A DNA stretch of 64,000 bases, taken from positions 62,001 through 126,000 of the forward strand of contig JAZSPR010000146.1 of the NCBI GenBank assembly GCA_045537555.1, written 5' to 3'. The notes under the pieces are model-generated. The model was not told the origin of the DNA, ran no database searches, and was given only the letters and a program-made list of their open reading frames with translations. This DNA is from UBA1081 sp045537555 (lineage in GTDB: Bacteria > Bacillota > Clostridia > Oscillospirales > Acutalibacteraceae). A program made the position numbers and the translations under genes. Shown here piece after piece: positions 49,500-59,198 of the stretch (the first letter of the stretch is position 1; every line of letters starts with the position of its first letter).

Positions 49500-51029
49500 T
49501 TATACGCAAATATAACTGAATGAAATTTCAATTTTTGAAACAAGTGAACCTAATCCTGCTTCACTCACATATAAAACACCATTATCGATTACAACATAAG
49601 GACAATTAGTTTCAAGATAATCTCCGTCAGCACTATACATAACACCTTGGCAAGCAAAAACGGATTGTGAAGGTTTGTACTCATTGTTAATAGTCCATAA
49701 CAAATCTGAACCACTTGCTTCTTCAAAATTACCAACAATAGTACAAGAACCGGATACAATATTACCTTGCTTAAATACAGATACATTTTCAGCTCTAAGA
49801 GAGCTGTTATTTTCTTTTGGTGTAATAAAGTCGTTTGAAATATCTTTTAATGTAATAAATTCCGAAAAGGACTTGACAGACAGTGTTAACCCATCAATCA
49901 AATTTCTTCCTTCCAAGTCTTTTATGATGCATTTACCAAGCTGATACAGCAAGCGAATTTCTTCAGAAGGTAATTCGCTATAAAATCCTTTGAAAAATAA
50001 AAATGAATCTTTGTAGTTGTACACCTTTCTTGCATCAGCGTTTTCTGAAAGTGCAACATTAAAAATCACTGTGTCAGCACCTTCCGGAGCAGTAAAACTG
50101 AAATAATAACCTGAATTGAACTTGTCAGGGTTTCCTGCTCCATTTTCTGTACAATCACCATATCCGTTAAGTAAAATATTGGATTCTTCAAGCCAAATAT
50201 TTATAGAGTCGATATCTATAGTGTTTATATCCAAATTGTGACCTGCTTGTAAAACACCAAAACCAAGAAACATATCCTTAAATGTTTTGAGTGTTGTGGC
50301 ATTTAATACAACTTCTGTACTTGTTACTCCGGGGAAAAATACCGTATATTTTTCTCCTGCCTGAACGGGGATGATAGCTAATGAACAGCCTTCTGCATTA
50401 TAGATGCCTTTTAAGTTATCATTTTGTAATAATCCTCGCCCACAATTTGCATAATATCCGTCGATAATTGTCGCAGTATTTTGGAATTGATATTCCTCAT
50501 CAGGCAAAACTCCTGTAACGATTTGAGTTTCATATATCGGAGGAGCAAGAACATCGACAGTTTGTTTCATTTCTTCAACAACCACTTTTGATGCATATAA
50601 AGAACTGTCACTCAATACAGCCTTTACATCTTCAACGCTTCCAACATAAACCATAATAGTTTCTTCAGTTTCAATTGGATAATCTGATGCAGCAGGAATG
50701 AGTGCAGCTTCATCTTCGGGAGAATATCCATATGCATAAAGTGTTACACCTGTCGCATTTGTTGGGTCAGTGATGTAAATTCCCAATTCAGTCGCCTTAA
50801 AACTTTCAGTAATTTCCGAGTTGTTCAGAATTCCTACAAGTGAAACATAATCTTCTTTTCGAGTAATACTATAGATGTCAAGTTCTTTTACAATATTAGA
50901 CATCTCAGTGGCATTTTTTCCTGCATCATTGCCGTTTCCAAATGCAATTTTACAGAACTCAGGAGACGGTCCTCCCTGAAGACTTTTTAGCAGAAATTCT
51001 AACCCTGCTGTTGTAATGGAAAGTTTCAT
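49500..51029 (-). CDS. Tail-collar fibre protein
   Basis: 509 aa. The N-terminal 150 residues match phage tail-collar fibre proteins (MKLSITTAGLEFL, KIAFGNGN, FKATELGIYI, TLYAYGYSP). The rest is a long beta-rich carbohydrate-binding-like region ending in SLVSKIEISFSYICV. Next to the baseplate genes, so it is the likely fibre attachment protein. Confidence 0.72.
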   Translation of the reverse strand: MKLSITTAGLEFLLKSLQGGPSPEFCKIAFGNGNDAGKNATEMSNIVKELDIYSITRKEDYVSLVGILNNSEITESFKATELGIYITDPTNATGVTLYAYGYSPEDEAALIPAASDYPIETEETIMVYVGSVEDVKAVLSDSSLYASKVVVEEMKQTVDVLAPPIYETQIVTGVLPDEEYQFQNTATIIDGYYANCGRGLLQNDNLKGIYNAEGCSLAIIPVQAGEKYTVFFPGVTSTEVVLNATTLKTFKDMFLGFGVLQAGHNLDINTIDIDSINIWLEESNILLNGYGDCTENGAGNPDKFNSGYYFSFTAPEGADTVIFNVALSENADARKVYNYKDSFLFFKGFYSELPSEEIRLLYQLGKCIIKDLEGRNLIDGLTLSVKSFSEFITLKDISNDFITPKENNSSLRAENVSVFKQGNIVSGSCTIVGNFEEASGSDLLWTINNEYKPSQSVFACQGVMYSADGDYLETNCPYVVIDNGVLYVSEAGLGSLVSKIEISFSYICV

Positions 51030-51048
51030 AAATTTATACCTCCAAATT

Positions 51049-51735
51049 TTATTCTAAAACCGGTGCTTCACACTTGTATATTGATTTTACTGTACGCTTG
51101 TAAGCGAAACCAACATAGGCTGTGACTTCAACGGTTTTATATATATTTAAAACCGGTGCTGCACACTCGTATGTTGCTTTTACTGTACGCTTGTAAGCGA
51201 AACCAACATAGGCTGTGACTTCATCGGTTTTATGCATATTTAAGTGCAACCCTACACCACCTGCTTTTACATACGGTATTGCGGTTGCCATGTCTGCGAT
51301 ATCTTTTTCCACATCAAAATCAAAAATGATTGTCGCAGGTTCATCAAATGATTCTGAATATTTCAAGGGCGGACCGTTCCAAAACATATTGATGGCTTTC
51401 ATGGTGTCGTAATAGGTACAATTACACGTATTTTTCAACACTTTATAAATGAGGTACTTCCGATAGGTTTCGTCGTCGAGGTTTATCGTCGTGTTCTCTT
51501 TGCCAACCATCTGTCCTGCTTCTATACGGCTCAATACTGCGATATCACCAATGCCATCGAGTTGCTTTCCGACAGCATCAAAAATGTTCGTTTTGTGGTT
51601 CAAATCATCATAAAACTGTTTAATGTCATTGAGCTGTTTTCCGACCACTTCTACAAGAGCTTTTATGTTAATTTTTTCTTTAAACTGTTCGAGAAGTTCG
51701 TCTTTCAAATTCTGAATGTAATCGCAATTATCCAT
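51049..51735 (-). CDS. Baseplate protein, DUF2612/gpI type
   Basis: 228 aa from ATG 51735. LLEQFKEKINIKALVEVVGKQ, DAVGKQLDGIGDIA and YDTMKAINMFWNG are DUF2612-like. The C-terminus carries a recent duplication of 31 residues (VTAYVGFAYKRTVKxxYxCxAPVL, twice), with 46 identical nt at 51085-51130 and 51178-51223. It overlaps baseplate J by 8 nt. Confidence 0.72.
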   Translation of the reverse strand: MDNCDYIQNLKDELLEQFKEKINIKALVEVVGKQLNDIKQFYDDLNHKTNIFDAVGKQLDGIGDIAVLSRIEAGQMVGKENTTINLDDETYRKYLIYKVLKNTCNCTYYDTMKAINMFWNGPPLKYSESFDEPATIIFDFDVEKDIADMATAIPYVKAGGVGLHLNMHKTDEVTAYVGFAYKRTVKATYECAAPVLNIYKTVEVTAYVGFAYKRTVKSIYKCEAPVLE

Positions 51736-53179
51736 CAATTTCCACCTCAATCATACCTGTAGATGTATAAGCTCTTTGTTTTTCGTAGAGTTCTACACTT
51801 CTTTCAGAATAATTACCGGGGGATGAATTTTCATTATCAGATGAGTAAAGACCTATATCAATATAAACAATGCCGGGACAAGCAGCATAGAGTTCAGACA
51901 TAAACTCCTGTGGTATTACATCTTCACCTGCATCAAGCTGCTCAATGTTGCTGATTACTACTTCTTTCAAAAGGTCTGAATAATTCACAGGCAACTCTGC
52001 TTTATTTCTCAATGTAATACCAAGTCGGAACCAAATATATTTTATTGTAGGTCTGCTGAATCTTACAGGTATATCCTCACCATAAAGACCTACAAGATTT
52101 ACTGTAGTATCTCCAAAGGTTCCGATTCCGGCAGCCTTGTTATTTAATATTTCCTTTGCAATCTCCATGGGGTCACCACCCTCAACAACAATTTCGATTG
52201 TATGCGGTGGTCTTCCGTATTCATCAGTTTCGTTAGTATCATTTTCATAAGGTGCAACACTAACTGCTCCCTGCACATTCGTCAATATCGCACTTCTGAT
52301 ACTTTCAAGCATCATTGATGAACGATTGAAAATTTTATCCGCATATGATTTTCGGAACCTTGCATCAGATTCTTCGTCATTACCTGCAACATAGCCACAC
52401 AAATTAACTACTCCAAGCAGCCCGGCATCGGCTTTGACAATTTCCGTAATTGCCTGTTCAGGAATAAGAACATCCCCTGTTTCTACTGTTCCGAAAGTGA
52501 TAATCGATGTCACTGTATCAGTTGTAAGATTTTCGGAGAGAATGAGCGTGTTTGTTGCTGTTATTTCATTAGCTTCAATCAACAAGAATTCATTTTCTTC
52601 ATCTACTGTCACTGTATATCCTTGCTCTGTAATCGCTGTTGCAAGACCTTTTAAAATCTGAATGGCATCAGCATTTGTAGATGTAAAAGAATATGCGTTG
52701 GCATTAATTGAAACGGTATATCTGTCACCTTTTCCAACTGCAACTATCTTGACGCTTGCTTTATTGAAAGAGCTTCTTGTTATCTGTTTTTCTTCAGTAA
52801 GCGAGAGAAATGTTTTAGGATTCGTCTTTGATGCAATCATTGTTCCTGATGCAAGGCTTGTTCCATCTATTCCTGTACAATGTATCGGATAATACGATTT
52901 TGCAGAAGTCTCACGAGTTATACCACCGAATTGAGCCGCATTATCAAGGCTTGTGCCTTCCGCAGTTGACGGGTAAAAAGAATGGTAAACATCTTCACCA
53001 AATTCCCACAATTCTGCACATTTATCCGCAATGTTCGTTAACAAATGATTGATGAAAGACTGAGGGTTCTGTTTTGTGTTAACCCCTAATCTTTCTGAAA
53101 GGTCTGCGTGCATCTCTTCTAAAATCACATCAAGCCGTTTTATATTCGGTCCTTTTGGTGTCAATCCATAATCAGCCAT
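51728..53179 (-). CDS. Baseplate J-like protein
   Basis: 483 aa. DLSERLGVNTKQNPQSFINHLL, GTSLDNAAQFGGITRE, ADAGLLGVVNLCGYVAGNDEE and VEGGDPMEIAKEILNNKAAGI are typical of contractile-tail baseplate J (wedge) proteins. Confidence 0.88.
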   Translation of the reverse strand: MADYGLTPKGPNIKRLDVILEEMHADLSERLGVNTKQNPQSFINHLLTNIADKCAELWEFGEDVYHSFYPSTAEGTSLDNAAQFGGITRETSAKSYYPIHCTGIDGTSLASGTMIASKTNPKTFLSLTEEKQITRSSFNKASVKIVAVGKGDRYTVSINANAYSFTSTNADAIQILKGLATAITEQGYTVTVDEENEFLLIEANEITATNTLILSENLTTDTVTSIITFGTVETGDVLIPEQAITEIVKADAGLLGVVNLCGYVAGNDEESDARFRKSYADKIFNRSSMMLESIRSAILTNVQGAVSVAPYENDTNETDEYGRPPHTIEIVVEGGDPMEIAKEILNNKAAGIGTFGDTTVNLVGLYGEDIPVRFSRPTIKYIWFRLGITLRNKAELPVNYSDLLKEVVISNIEQLDAGEDVIPQEFMSELYAACPGIVYIDIGLYSSDNENSSPGNYSERSVELYEKQRAYTSTGMIEVEIDG

Positions 53180-53525
53180 TTAAAACTATCTCCTCTCTGT
53201 ATTTCTCTCCTGCAACAGTGAATGTAAAGAATATCTTTACTGTTCTGCTGATTCTGTCGTGTTCAATATCGGTAACAACCGCATCCTCGACTCCCTCAAC
53301 AGAAACAATCTCAAACCTTAAAAGTTGCTTCAGGTTGTCAATGTTAGGATTTTTCACAAACATTTCTTCAAAATATGGGAAGCCAAGTTCAGGACCTAAT
53401 CTCCATTCACCTTGAATCCATAATATCCGTATCTTTACAGCTTGAAGAGTGCTGTCAGTCAAGGAGATGTCGCCAAGTTCTGATATATCAAGGTCGCCAT
53501 TGTTGTTAAGTTTTATATCGACCAT
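53172..53525 (-). CDS. Baseplate wedge, gp25/W-like
   Basis: 117 aa. LDISELGDISLTDSTLQAVKIRILWIQGEWRLGPELGFPY ends in a gp25-like wedge core (VSVEGVEDAVVTDIEHD). Supports a contractile tail. Confidence 0.8.
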   Translation of the reverse strand: MVDIKLNNNGDLDISELGDISLTDSTLQAVKIRILWIQGEWRLGPELGFPYFEEMFVKNPNIDNLKQLLRFEIVSVEGVEDAVVTDIEHDRISRTVKIFFTFTVAGEKYREEIVLNG

Positions 53526-53610
53526 TTGTATTCCTCCCTTATCTTGTTAGAAATTAAATTGCCGCCCATATTAAACGGATTCTAACTTTCAATAAGTAAA
53601 ATTAAAGTAA

Positions 53611-53635
53611 AAAAATAAAGCCTTTTAAGGCTTTT
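53611..53635. terminator. Bidirectional terminator after the spike gene
   Basis: AAAGCC (53617-53622) and GGCTTT (53629-53634) with a 6-nt loop, flanked by A/T runs usable on both strands. The stem is short, so read-through to the wedge genes is expected. Confidence 0.6.
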
Positions 53636-53668
53636 GTGTAAAATTTTTCAGCATACTATTTATCCTGA

Positions 53669-54196
53669 CTATGATTCTATCGTCCCGTTCACTTTTAAAT
53701 TGCCGTCTATTATCACACTTGCGGCATTTATATGGACTTCACCTTTTTTTATAGTGACTCTTGTTCCTTTTGTGTCTACTATGACAGAATTATTGTTACA
53801 AGCTTCTGCAACAACTTTGTTTGCAGTTGAAAATAATCCGGGTATGCAAAAAGCATTTGTCAAATCAAACTTTAAGTCAGTATCGGTTTCCTGACCATAC
53901 AACCAATAGTCTATGGACTGCTCTGCAATAATAATAAGACAGCCATCGTTTGCCTTTATGGGATAGGCTATTGTTATCTGCTGACCTGCAGCTTGAGGAA
54001 AAATAACAGGAACTCCTGTTATTTGAGGGAAATCTATTGTCGAGCCGTCAGGCTTTTTAAATTTCATTACAGGCAATACTGTTGCAAGTCCTGTAGATGT
54101 ATCAAAAGATACTATCTTGCCGGGAATTGCTGTATGCAAATTATTCAACTTCTTATCAACCAAATCACTGATTGCCTGAACAAATTCTTGCAACAT
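53669..54196 (-). CDS. Baseplate spike, Gp138-N type
   Basis: 175 aa. IPGKIVSFDTSTGLATVLPVMK, PVIFPQAAGQQITIAYPIKANDGCLII and a C-terminal beta region (VHINAASVIIDGNLKVNG) match phage Gp138 N-terminal/spike proteins that tip the tail tube. Confidence 0.82.
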   Translation of the reverse strand: MLQEFVQAISDLVDKKLNNLHTAIPGKIVSFDTSTGLATVLPVMKFKKPDGSTIDFPQITGVPVIFPQAAGQQITIAYPIKANDGCLIIIAEQSIDYWLYGQETDTDLKFDLTNAFCIPGLFSTANKVVAEACNNNSVIVDTKGTRVTIKKGEVHINAASVIIDGNLKVNGTIES

Positions 54197-55065
54197 CAGC
54201 TGTTCACCTCTAACAATCTTGCCTTACACATCCAATCACCTGAAATATTATCTCCTTGAATATCAAGTGAATAAACTCTGAAATATCCTTTTACCATTCT
54301 TGATTCAAGTTTGACATAATCGTCAATATTGATTGCTCCGTTTAGCAAATATTCAACGTCCCAACCCATTATAGTTTTTCCTGTTGCATCATCCTCTGCA
54401 ACAACTACTCTCGCAGGAGTTCCTATCAAGCCACTGTCTGCATTAAGCAAATAAACTTCCTGTGACATTACATCTCCGGGGCGTTTTATCTGCATAACAC
54501 CGTTTTGCAAACTCCATGTTAAGCCACAACATGAACATCCTTTTTTTATAATATTCTTTGCTTTTCCAACAAAGGTGAATCCGTTGTGAATATCGGTGAA
54601 TTTAGCATTGTACGAATATGAAACAGCAACACCCATTTGTGCCGCAGTATCATCAAAGATTGTTTTCCAATTAACCGTGCCTTTATACGAAACAGAAACA
54701 TATGTATCTCTTATTTCTACAAGGTTGTCAACTACCTCTATTTCAGACTTCATATCTGCTCCGTCAGCAGTTGTTGAACAAAAACTAACAATCCCTGTAA
54801 AAATCAAAGGCAACTGTTTTCCGTATCCTGCACGGAGAGAAAGAACACAGTCTTTTTCATTCAATTCTGCAATGTGTGATTTGCTTAAATTCCAAACTGT
54901 GACCTTACCTGTGTTTTGTGTTTCAAGGTCTGTCTTTTGCAAAGAGAAACTTATATGCAAAGGTCTTGGCTGAGTGTCAGAAATAGCTCCTATTTCAAAT
55001 CCTTGTTTTCCTGCCTTACCTGCTGCAAGCCTATATTGCCTGTCAAAGTTTTTATAGCTTGCCAT
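54196..55065 (-). CDS. Baseplate hub-like protein
   Basis: 289 aa. The frame extends upstream through the TTACGG repeats, but ATG 55065 (GAGGGTG upstream) is the real start. IQ/beta-rich N-terminal domain (ISFSLQKTDLETQNTGKVTVW, LRAGYGKQLPLIFTGIVSF), then a hub-type C-terminus (VEYLLNGAINIDDYV, YFRVYSLDIQGDNISGDWM). It sits between plug and spike, as expected for a hub. Confidence 0.7.
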   Translation of the reverse strand: MASYKNFDRQYRLAAGKAGKQGFEIGAISDTQPRPLHISFSLQKTDLETQNTGKVTVWNLSKSHIAELNEKDCVLSLRAGYGKQLPLIFTGIVSFCSTTADGADMKSEIEVVDNLVEIRDTYVSVSYKGTVNWKTIFDDTAAQMGVAVSYSYNAKFTDIHNGFTFVGKAKNIIKKGCSCCGLTWSLQNGVMQIKRPGDVMSQEVYLLNADSGLIGTPARVVVAEDDATGKTIMGWDVEYLLNGAINIDDYVKLESRMVKGYFRVYSLDIQGDNISGDWMCKARLLEVNS

Positions 55066-55184
55066 TTGCATCACCCTCAACAAAAATTTTATGTATATTA
55101 AAACGGTTAAAAACCATATAATAATCAAATTAAAAATGCTCATTCGTGCGGCGAAAGCCGTACAAAAAATATATATATTAACGA

Positions 55185-55214
55185 TTACGGTTACGGTTAC
55201 GGTTACGGTTACGG
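55185..55214. repeat. Five tandem TTACGG units
   Basis: Perfect hexamer array in the 394-nt gap 55066-55459 between baseplate genes. The rest of the gap holds a 23-bp direct repeat, a strong hairpin and no supported gene. Confidence 0.9.
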
Positions 55215-55251
55215 TTATATGTGGATTTTCCGCAGACTTTCCGCAGGACGG

Positions 55252-55451
55252 TCCTATGGAATGTCCGCAGGACACATATGCAACAACAGCAAAATCCCCT
55301 ATTTTGCGTTGTTTTCCGTAAAATTTTGAATTTAAAAAGAAATCAAGCAAACAATATGTCGTTTCTTTTTAATGTAAATTTTAATTCTTGTGTGTTTTCT
55401 TTTTTGGAATGTCCGAAAGACTGTCCTATGGAATGTCCGCAGGACAGTCTT
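55252..55451. repeat. 23-bp direct repeats and 10-bp stem
   Basis: TCCTATGGAATGTCCGCAGG plus ACA is identical at 55252-55274 and 55424-55446. The second copy lies inside a 10-bp inverted repeat, AAGACTGTCC/GGACAGTCTT (55417-55426, 55442-55451). CCGCAGGAC and close variants recur throughout the gap. Confidence 0.8.
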
Positions 55452-55459
55452 AAGACTTA

Positions 55460-55780
55460 TTATTCCGATGTTTCCGCAGGACAGAAGATAAACTTTGCTT
55501 TTCCATTTACAAAATCATTTCTGCCGATTCGGTCAAGTTTTGAGATTGCACCAAAAACACCGTAGGGCAAATCTGTCACTCCGTAAAAAACATTAAGCGG
55601 AAAATTCGGTACGATTTTAACACCGAGAACAATTGGTTCGTTCTGTGTGTCGTAAAGACTGAACTTCCAATAATCTTTCGTGTCGTTATAAGTAAAGCGT
55701 ATCCTGTATGGTGTATCGTTTAGAACGATTCTTGATACACTATCATTCATGTCAGGAACTTCAATGATTATGTAATCCAT
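55460..55780 (-). CDS. Baseplate plug-like protein (DUF6983 type)
   Basis: 106 aa from ATG 55780 (GGAG upstream). YRIRFTYNDTKDYWKFSLYD and EPIVLGVKIVPNFPLN match the small baseplate plug family of contractile phages. Confidence 0.68.
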   Translation of the reverse strand: MDYIIIEVPDMNDSVSRIVLNDTPYRIRFTYNDTKDYWKFSLYDTQNEPIVLGVKIVPNFPLNVFYGVTDLPYGVFGAISKLDRIGRNDFVNGKAKFIFCPAETSE

Positions 55781-55794
55781 ATTCGCTCCTTTCA

Positions 55795-56403
55795 TCAAAT
55801 AAGCCCAACAGCAGAACCTACGCTATACAGAATGGAAGATTTACTGCCACTGTTTTTAGAACCATTGCTTCCTTTAGAGCCACTTCCGGAGCCGGATGAA
55901 CCTGTTGAGCCCGTTGAACCGGATGAAGAGTTGGCAGTCCCTGCGGATGCTCCTGTTGAACCACTTTTGCCGTAAGATGCAGGAATCGTTGTTGTTCGTG
56001 CGGTTGTAACATCTATTTTCTTAAATGTAATCGGTATTTCCCTTGAATAACCGGTTTCAGTGCTTTTTGAAAAACCGATAGATTCAATCGCCATGTTTGT
56101 ATAGGTTTCATCGGTTGTAATGACCGTCACAGGCTCTCTTTTCATGTATAATTCTCGCAGTCGCTTTTCAACATTTGCAACTCTCGATGTGTTTACACTA
56201 AAACGATTTACCCAAGTAACAGGTGTGTTTGTAACAAAAAGCGTCATACTTAAACTTTCAGATTCAAGTATGATTGTATCGGAAACAGTCCTTCCATCTT
56301 CGACAGCATACGATGGAACTGTGGCTGTCAAAGTTTGGTCCTGCCCAATAAGTGCATCAAATTCAAGACCATTTATGGAAACAGGTCTTTTTGCTCTCGC
56401 CAT
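55795..56403 (-). CDS. Dit-like baseplate protein with Ser/Gly tail
   Basis: 202 aa. RPVSINGLEFDALIGQDQ, TLFVTNTPVTWVNRF, LRELYMKREPVTV and MAIESIGFSKSTETGYSREIPI fit the Dit-like tail protein N-terminal family. The last 55 residues are a low-complexity Ser/Gly/Thr linker. Confidence 0.7.
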   Translation of the reverse strand: MARAKRPVSINGLEFDALIGQDQTLTATVPSYAVEDGRTVSDTIILESESLSMTLFVTNTPVTWVNRFSVNTSRVANVEKRLRELYMKREPVTVITTDETYTNMAIESIGFSKSTETGYSREIPITFKKIDVTTARTTTIPASYGKSGSTGASAGTANSSSGSTGSTGSSGSGSGSKGSNGSKNSGSKSSILYSVGSAVGLI

Positions 56404-56417
56404 TATTACAACACCTC

Positions 56418-59174
56418 CTAACCAACAAACACAAGACCACGAGCAAGCTCAGAAGTAATATCCTGTGCAGATTTATCCATAGCTCCGGATGCTTTTTCCT
56501 GAATTGCTCTATCTCCATTGAATTCATTGTTTATTTCAATATTTTGTGTTATTGTACGATTGTTTACACTGTTACTAAGGACTTGTGCTGCTTGTGTTGG
56601 ATATAATGATGTGGCGAACATTTTGAGAACACCTTCAAATGTTTCCCTCATTTTGCTTATGGGTGATACAATTTCACCTTCTCGTGGATTATCACCGATA
56701 ATAACAGTCTGTGGTCTGTTTGCCTCAACATATCCACCTTGTGCAAGTCTTGGAATTGACAATGTCTTTATTATTGGAACACTCACACCGGGGATTTTAT
56801 TAATAAGTCCGATTGCTCTGTTGATAGAATATATAAAACCGTTGATTGTTTTTTCTGCAAAAGAGATGATTGAGTTAACTACAGTATTAAAAGCACCACC
56901 GATTCCATTGCCTATAACAGTACCAATTTTTGTAAAAATATTTACAATAGTGTCCCATACGCCTTTAAAAAAGTTTCCAATTGAACTAAAGGCATTTTCT
57001 ATACTTCGCCTTGCATTGGTGAATACCGTTGAGAACCAATTTGCAACAACTGAAAAAATCTCTACAATTTTATCCCAAACACCTTTGAAGAAATCACCTA
57101 TTGTGCTGAAAGCATTTTCAATTCCTTCTTTTGCATTGGTGAATGCCGTTGAGAACCAATTTGCAACAACTGAAAAAATCTCTACAATTTTATCCCAAAC
57201 ACCTTTGAAGAAATCACCTATTGTGCTGAAAGCATTTTCAATTCCTTCTTTTGCATTGGTGAATACCGTTGAGAACCAATTTGCAACCACCGAAAATACT
57301 TCTACAATTTTATCCCAAACACCTTTGAAGAAATCACCTATTGTGCTGAAAGCATTTTCAATTCCTTCTTTTGCATTGGTGAATGCTGTTGAGAACCAAT
57401 TTGCAACAACTGAAAAAATCTCTACAATTTTATCCCAAACACCTTTGAAGAAATCACCTATTGTGCTGAAAGCATTTTCAATTCCTTCTTTTGCATTGGT
57501 GAATGCCGTTGAGAACCAATTTGCAACCACCGAAAATACTTCTACAATTTTATCCCAAATGCTTTTAAAGAAATTTACAATAGGGTCAATGACCTTTGTT
57601 TTAAACCAATCGGAAATTTTTTCCCAAACACTTTTAATCCAATCTACACATTTTTCAGCCGCCGCTTTCACCTTATCCCAATTTTTTACAAGAAGAACAA
57701 TAATTGCAATCAAAGCTACAATCGCAACAATTATCCACGTGATTGGAGATGTTAAAATGGTAAATGCTCCGCCAAGAACTGTTGTGACAACTGATGCTAT
57801 TCCTGCAACAATTTTCCAAGCCACAATAGCAGCCGTAACAGCTCCTATTGCAATAGCGATAGCGGTTAAAATGTCTTTTGCTGTTTCGCTTTCGGACAGC
57901 CATGTAAAAAATTTGTCGATTGTAGTAACAAGCCAATCAAAAGCTGACCCAAGAGCAGCAAGAATGTCATCGCCCCATTTATCCCAAAAATCCTTAAGGG
58001 CACCAAACACTGACTCAGCAACAGTTTTTAAATTATTCCAAACATCAGTTAAAAAGGTCTTTATCTTTTCCCAAGTGTTTTTGATTTTTTCTCTTACATC
58101 ATCACAATCAATACCGGCTTTTTCAAGCATTTCGCCCAGTAGAGAATCATTACCTTGCATAAAATTGATAAAATCCTCTATCAATAAAAAAACAACTAAA
58201 ACCGCTGCGGCAATTGCGAGCGTTTTTAGTTTTAAATTTTTTATCAATGTTAATACAGTATTGAGTCCGTTTGTGATTTTGCCAAAATTGAATGCGAGGA
58301 AAATTGCTCCTGCGGCTACTGCGAACAACTTAAGAAGATTTTCAGCTCCTCCAAGCCTTTCATTCATCCAAACAATTGCAGTCCTTACTTTATTCAGAAT
58401 TGCTATTACTCTTTCGAAGCCGGACACCATGAACTTTGCAATGGTTTTTGTTATTTCAACTGTTTTATCGGTTTGTTGTAACCATAAACCCCATTTATTC
58501 TTGATGTTAGTCAACGCATCACTTACACGCATATCGACATTTTCGAAAGCTGCATTAATTTCAACGGAAGAATTTAAGAAAGCGTCTTTTAAGTCATTAA
58601 CCTTCATGCTTCCCGATGTAGCCATGTCAAGGAGCTTTGATTTTGCAACACCAAAATGGTTTGCAAGGACATTGGCTGCTTCAGGTGCTTGTTCAAGTAG
58701 CTTATTAAGAGTTTCAGAATCGACAATTCCTTTTTGGAAAGATTTATTTAAACCTTCCATAATACTTTGAATTGTGCTTTCACTTCGACCTGCAGTTTTT
58801 AGCAACTTTGTTACAACAGTTGCATATTCAACTGCATCATTAACAGGAAACAAGCCGGGGCTTGATTTTACAAGGTTTGATATAATTGGTGCCATAGCAG
58901 CATAAGATGTCCTTGCTTCATTTGCACCTTCAAGAATGAGTTGTTGAATCTCATTCATATTTTCAAGTTCTCCGATAGAACTTCTTATAGAATCATTAAC
59001 TGCACCGAATTCTTCTATGGCCGCATTTAGTGCTTTAAGACTAAAGCCTACGCCTAAAGTACCAAGAAGCTTTGTAGCAGTATTTTTTATGCCGAAAATA
59101 GTATCATTGACTTTTTTTACATCCTCATTTTTAACTTTAAAACCAACTTTGTTAATAAACTCGGATATTGTCAC
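56418..59174 (-). CDS. Tail tape measure protein
   Basis: 918 aa; GTG start at 59174 after GAGGTG. N-terminal tape-measure domain (NAAIEEFGAVNDSIRSSIGEL, LLEQAPEAANVLANHFGV), several long hydrophobic stretches (about 270-350, 430-495) and helical repeats. Residues 540-739 are five 40-residue repeats (WDKIVEIFSVVANWFS...). The length sets tail length in long-tailed phages. Confidence 0.92.
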   Translation of the reverse strand: MTISEFINKVGFKVKNEDVKKVNDTIFGIKNTATKLLGTLGVGFSLKALNAAIEEFGAVNDSIRSSIGELENMNEIQQLILEGANEARTSYAAMAPIISNLVKSSPGLFPVNDAVEYATVVTKLLKTAGRSESTIQSIMEGLNKSFQKGIVDSETLNKLLEQAPEAANVLANHFGVAKSKLLDMATSGSMKVNDLKDAFLNSSVEINAAFENVDMRVSDALTNIKNKWGLWLQQTDKTVEITKTIAKFMVSGFERVIAILNKVRTAIVWMNERLGGAENLLKLFAVAAGAIFLAFNFGKITNGLNTVLTLIKNLKLKTLAIAAAVLVVFLLIEDFINFMQGNDSLLGEMLEKAGIDCDDVREKIKNTWEKIKTFLTDVWNNLKTVAESVFGALKDFWDKWGDDILAALGSAFDWLVTTIDKFFTWLSESETAKDILTAIAIAIGAVTAAIVAWKIVAGIASVVTTVLGGAFTILTSPITWIIVAIVALIAIIVLLVKNWDKVKAAAEKCVDWIKSVWEKISDWFKTKVIDPIVNFFKSIWDKIVEVFSVVANWFSTAFTNAKEGIENAFSTIGDFFKGVWDKIVEIFSVVANWFSTAFTNAKEGIENAFSTIGDFFKGVWDKIVEVFSVVANWFSTVFTNAKEGIENAFSTIGDFFKGVWDKIVEIFSVVANWFSTAFTNAKEGIENAFSTIGDFFKGVWDKIVEIFSVVANWFSTVFTNARRSIENAFSSIGNFFKGVWDTIVNIFTKIGTVIGNGIGGAFNTVVNSIISFAEKTINGFIYSINRAIGLINKIPGVSVPIIKTLSIPRLAQGGYVEANRPQTVIIGDNPREGEIVSPISKMRETFEGVLKMFATSLYPTQAAQVLSNSVNNRTITQNIEINNEFNGDRAIQEKASGAMDKSAQDITSELARGLVFVG
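56958..57557 (-). repeat. Five 120-bp tandem repeats in the tape measure gene
   Basis: Units start at 57557, 57437, 57317, 57197 and 57077 and are nearly identical, with exact 120-bp period. Variation is mainly I/V and A/V swaps; the last unit is diverged (ARRSIENAFSSIGN). Confidence 0.95.
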
Positions 59175-59198
59175 CGTCTGTCACCTCGTTTTTTTTGT

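Noticed and set aside
55066..55350. N-terminal extension of the hub gene through the TTACGG array
   Set aside because: ATG 55065 has a good ribosome-binding site, and the extension is low-complexity Thr-Val plus hydrophobic codons.
56518..58770. 750-codon open frame on the + strand
   Set aside because: It is the antisense of the tape measure gene; the long frame comes from repeat structure and biased codons, with no ribosome-binding site or family.
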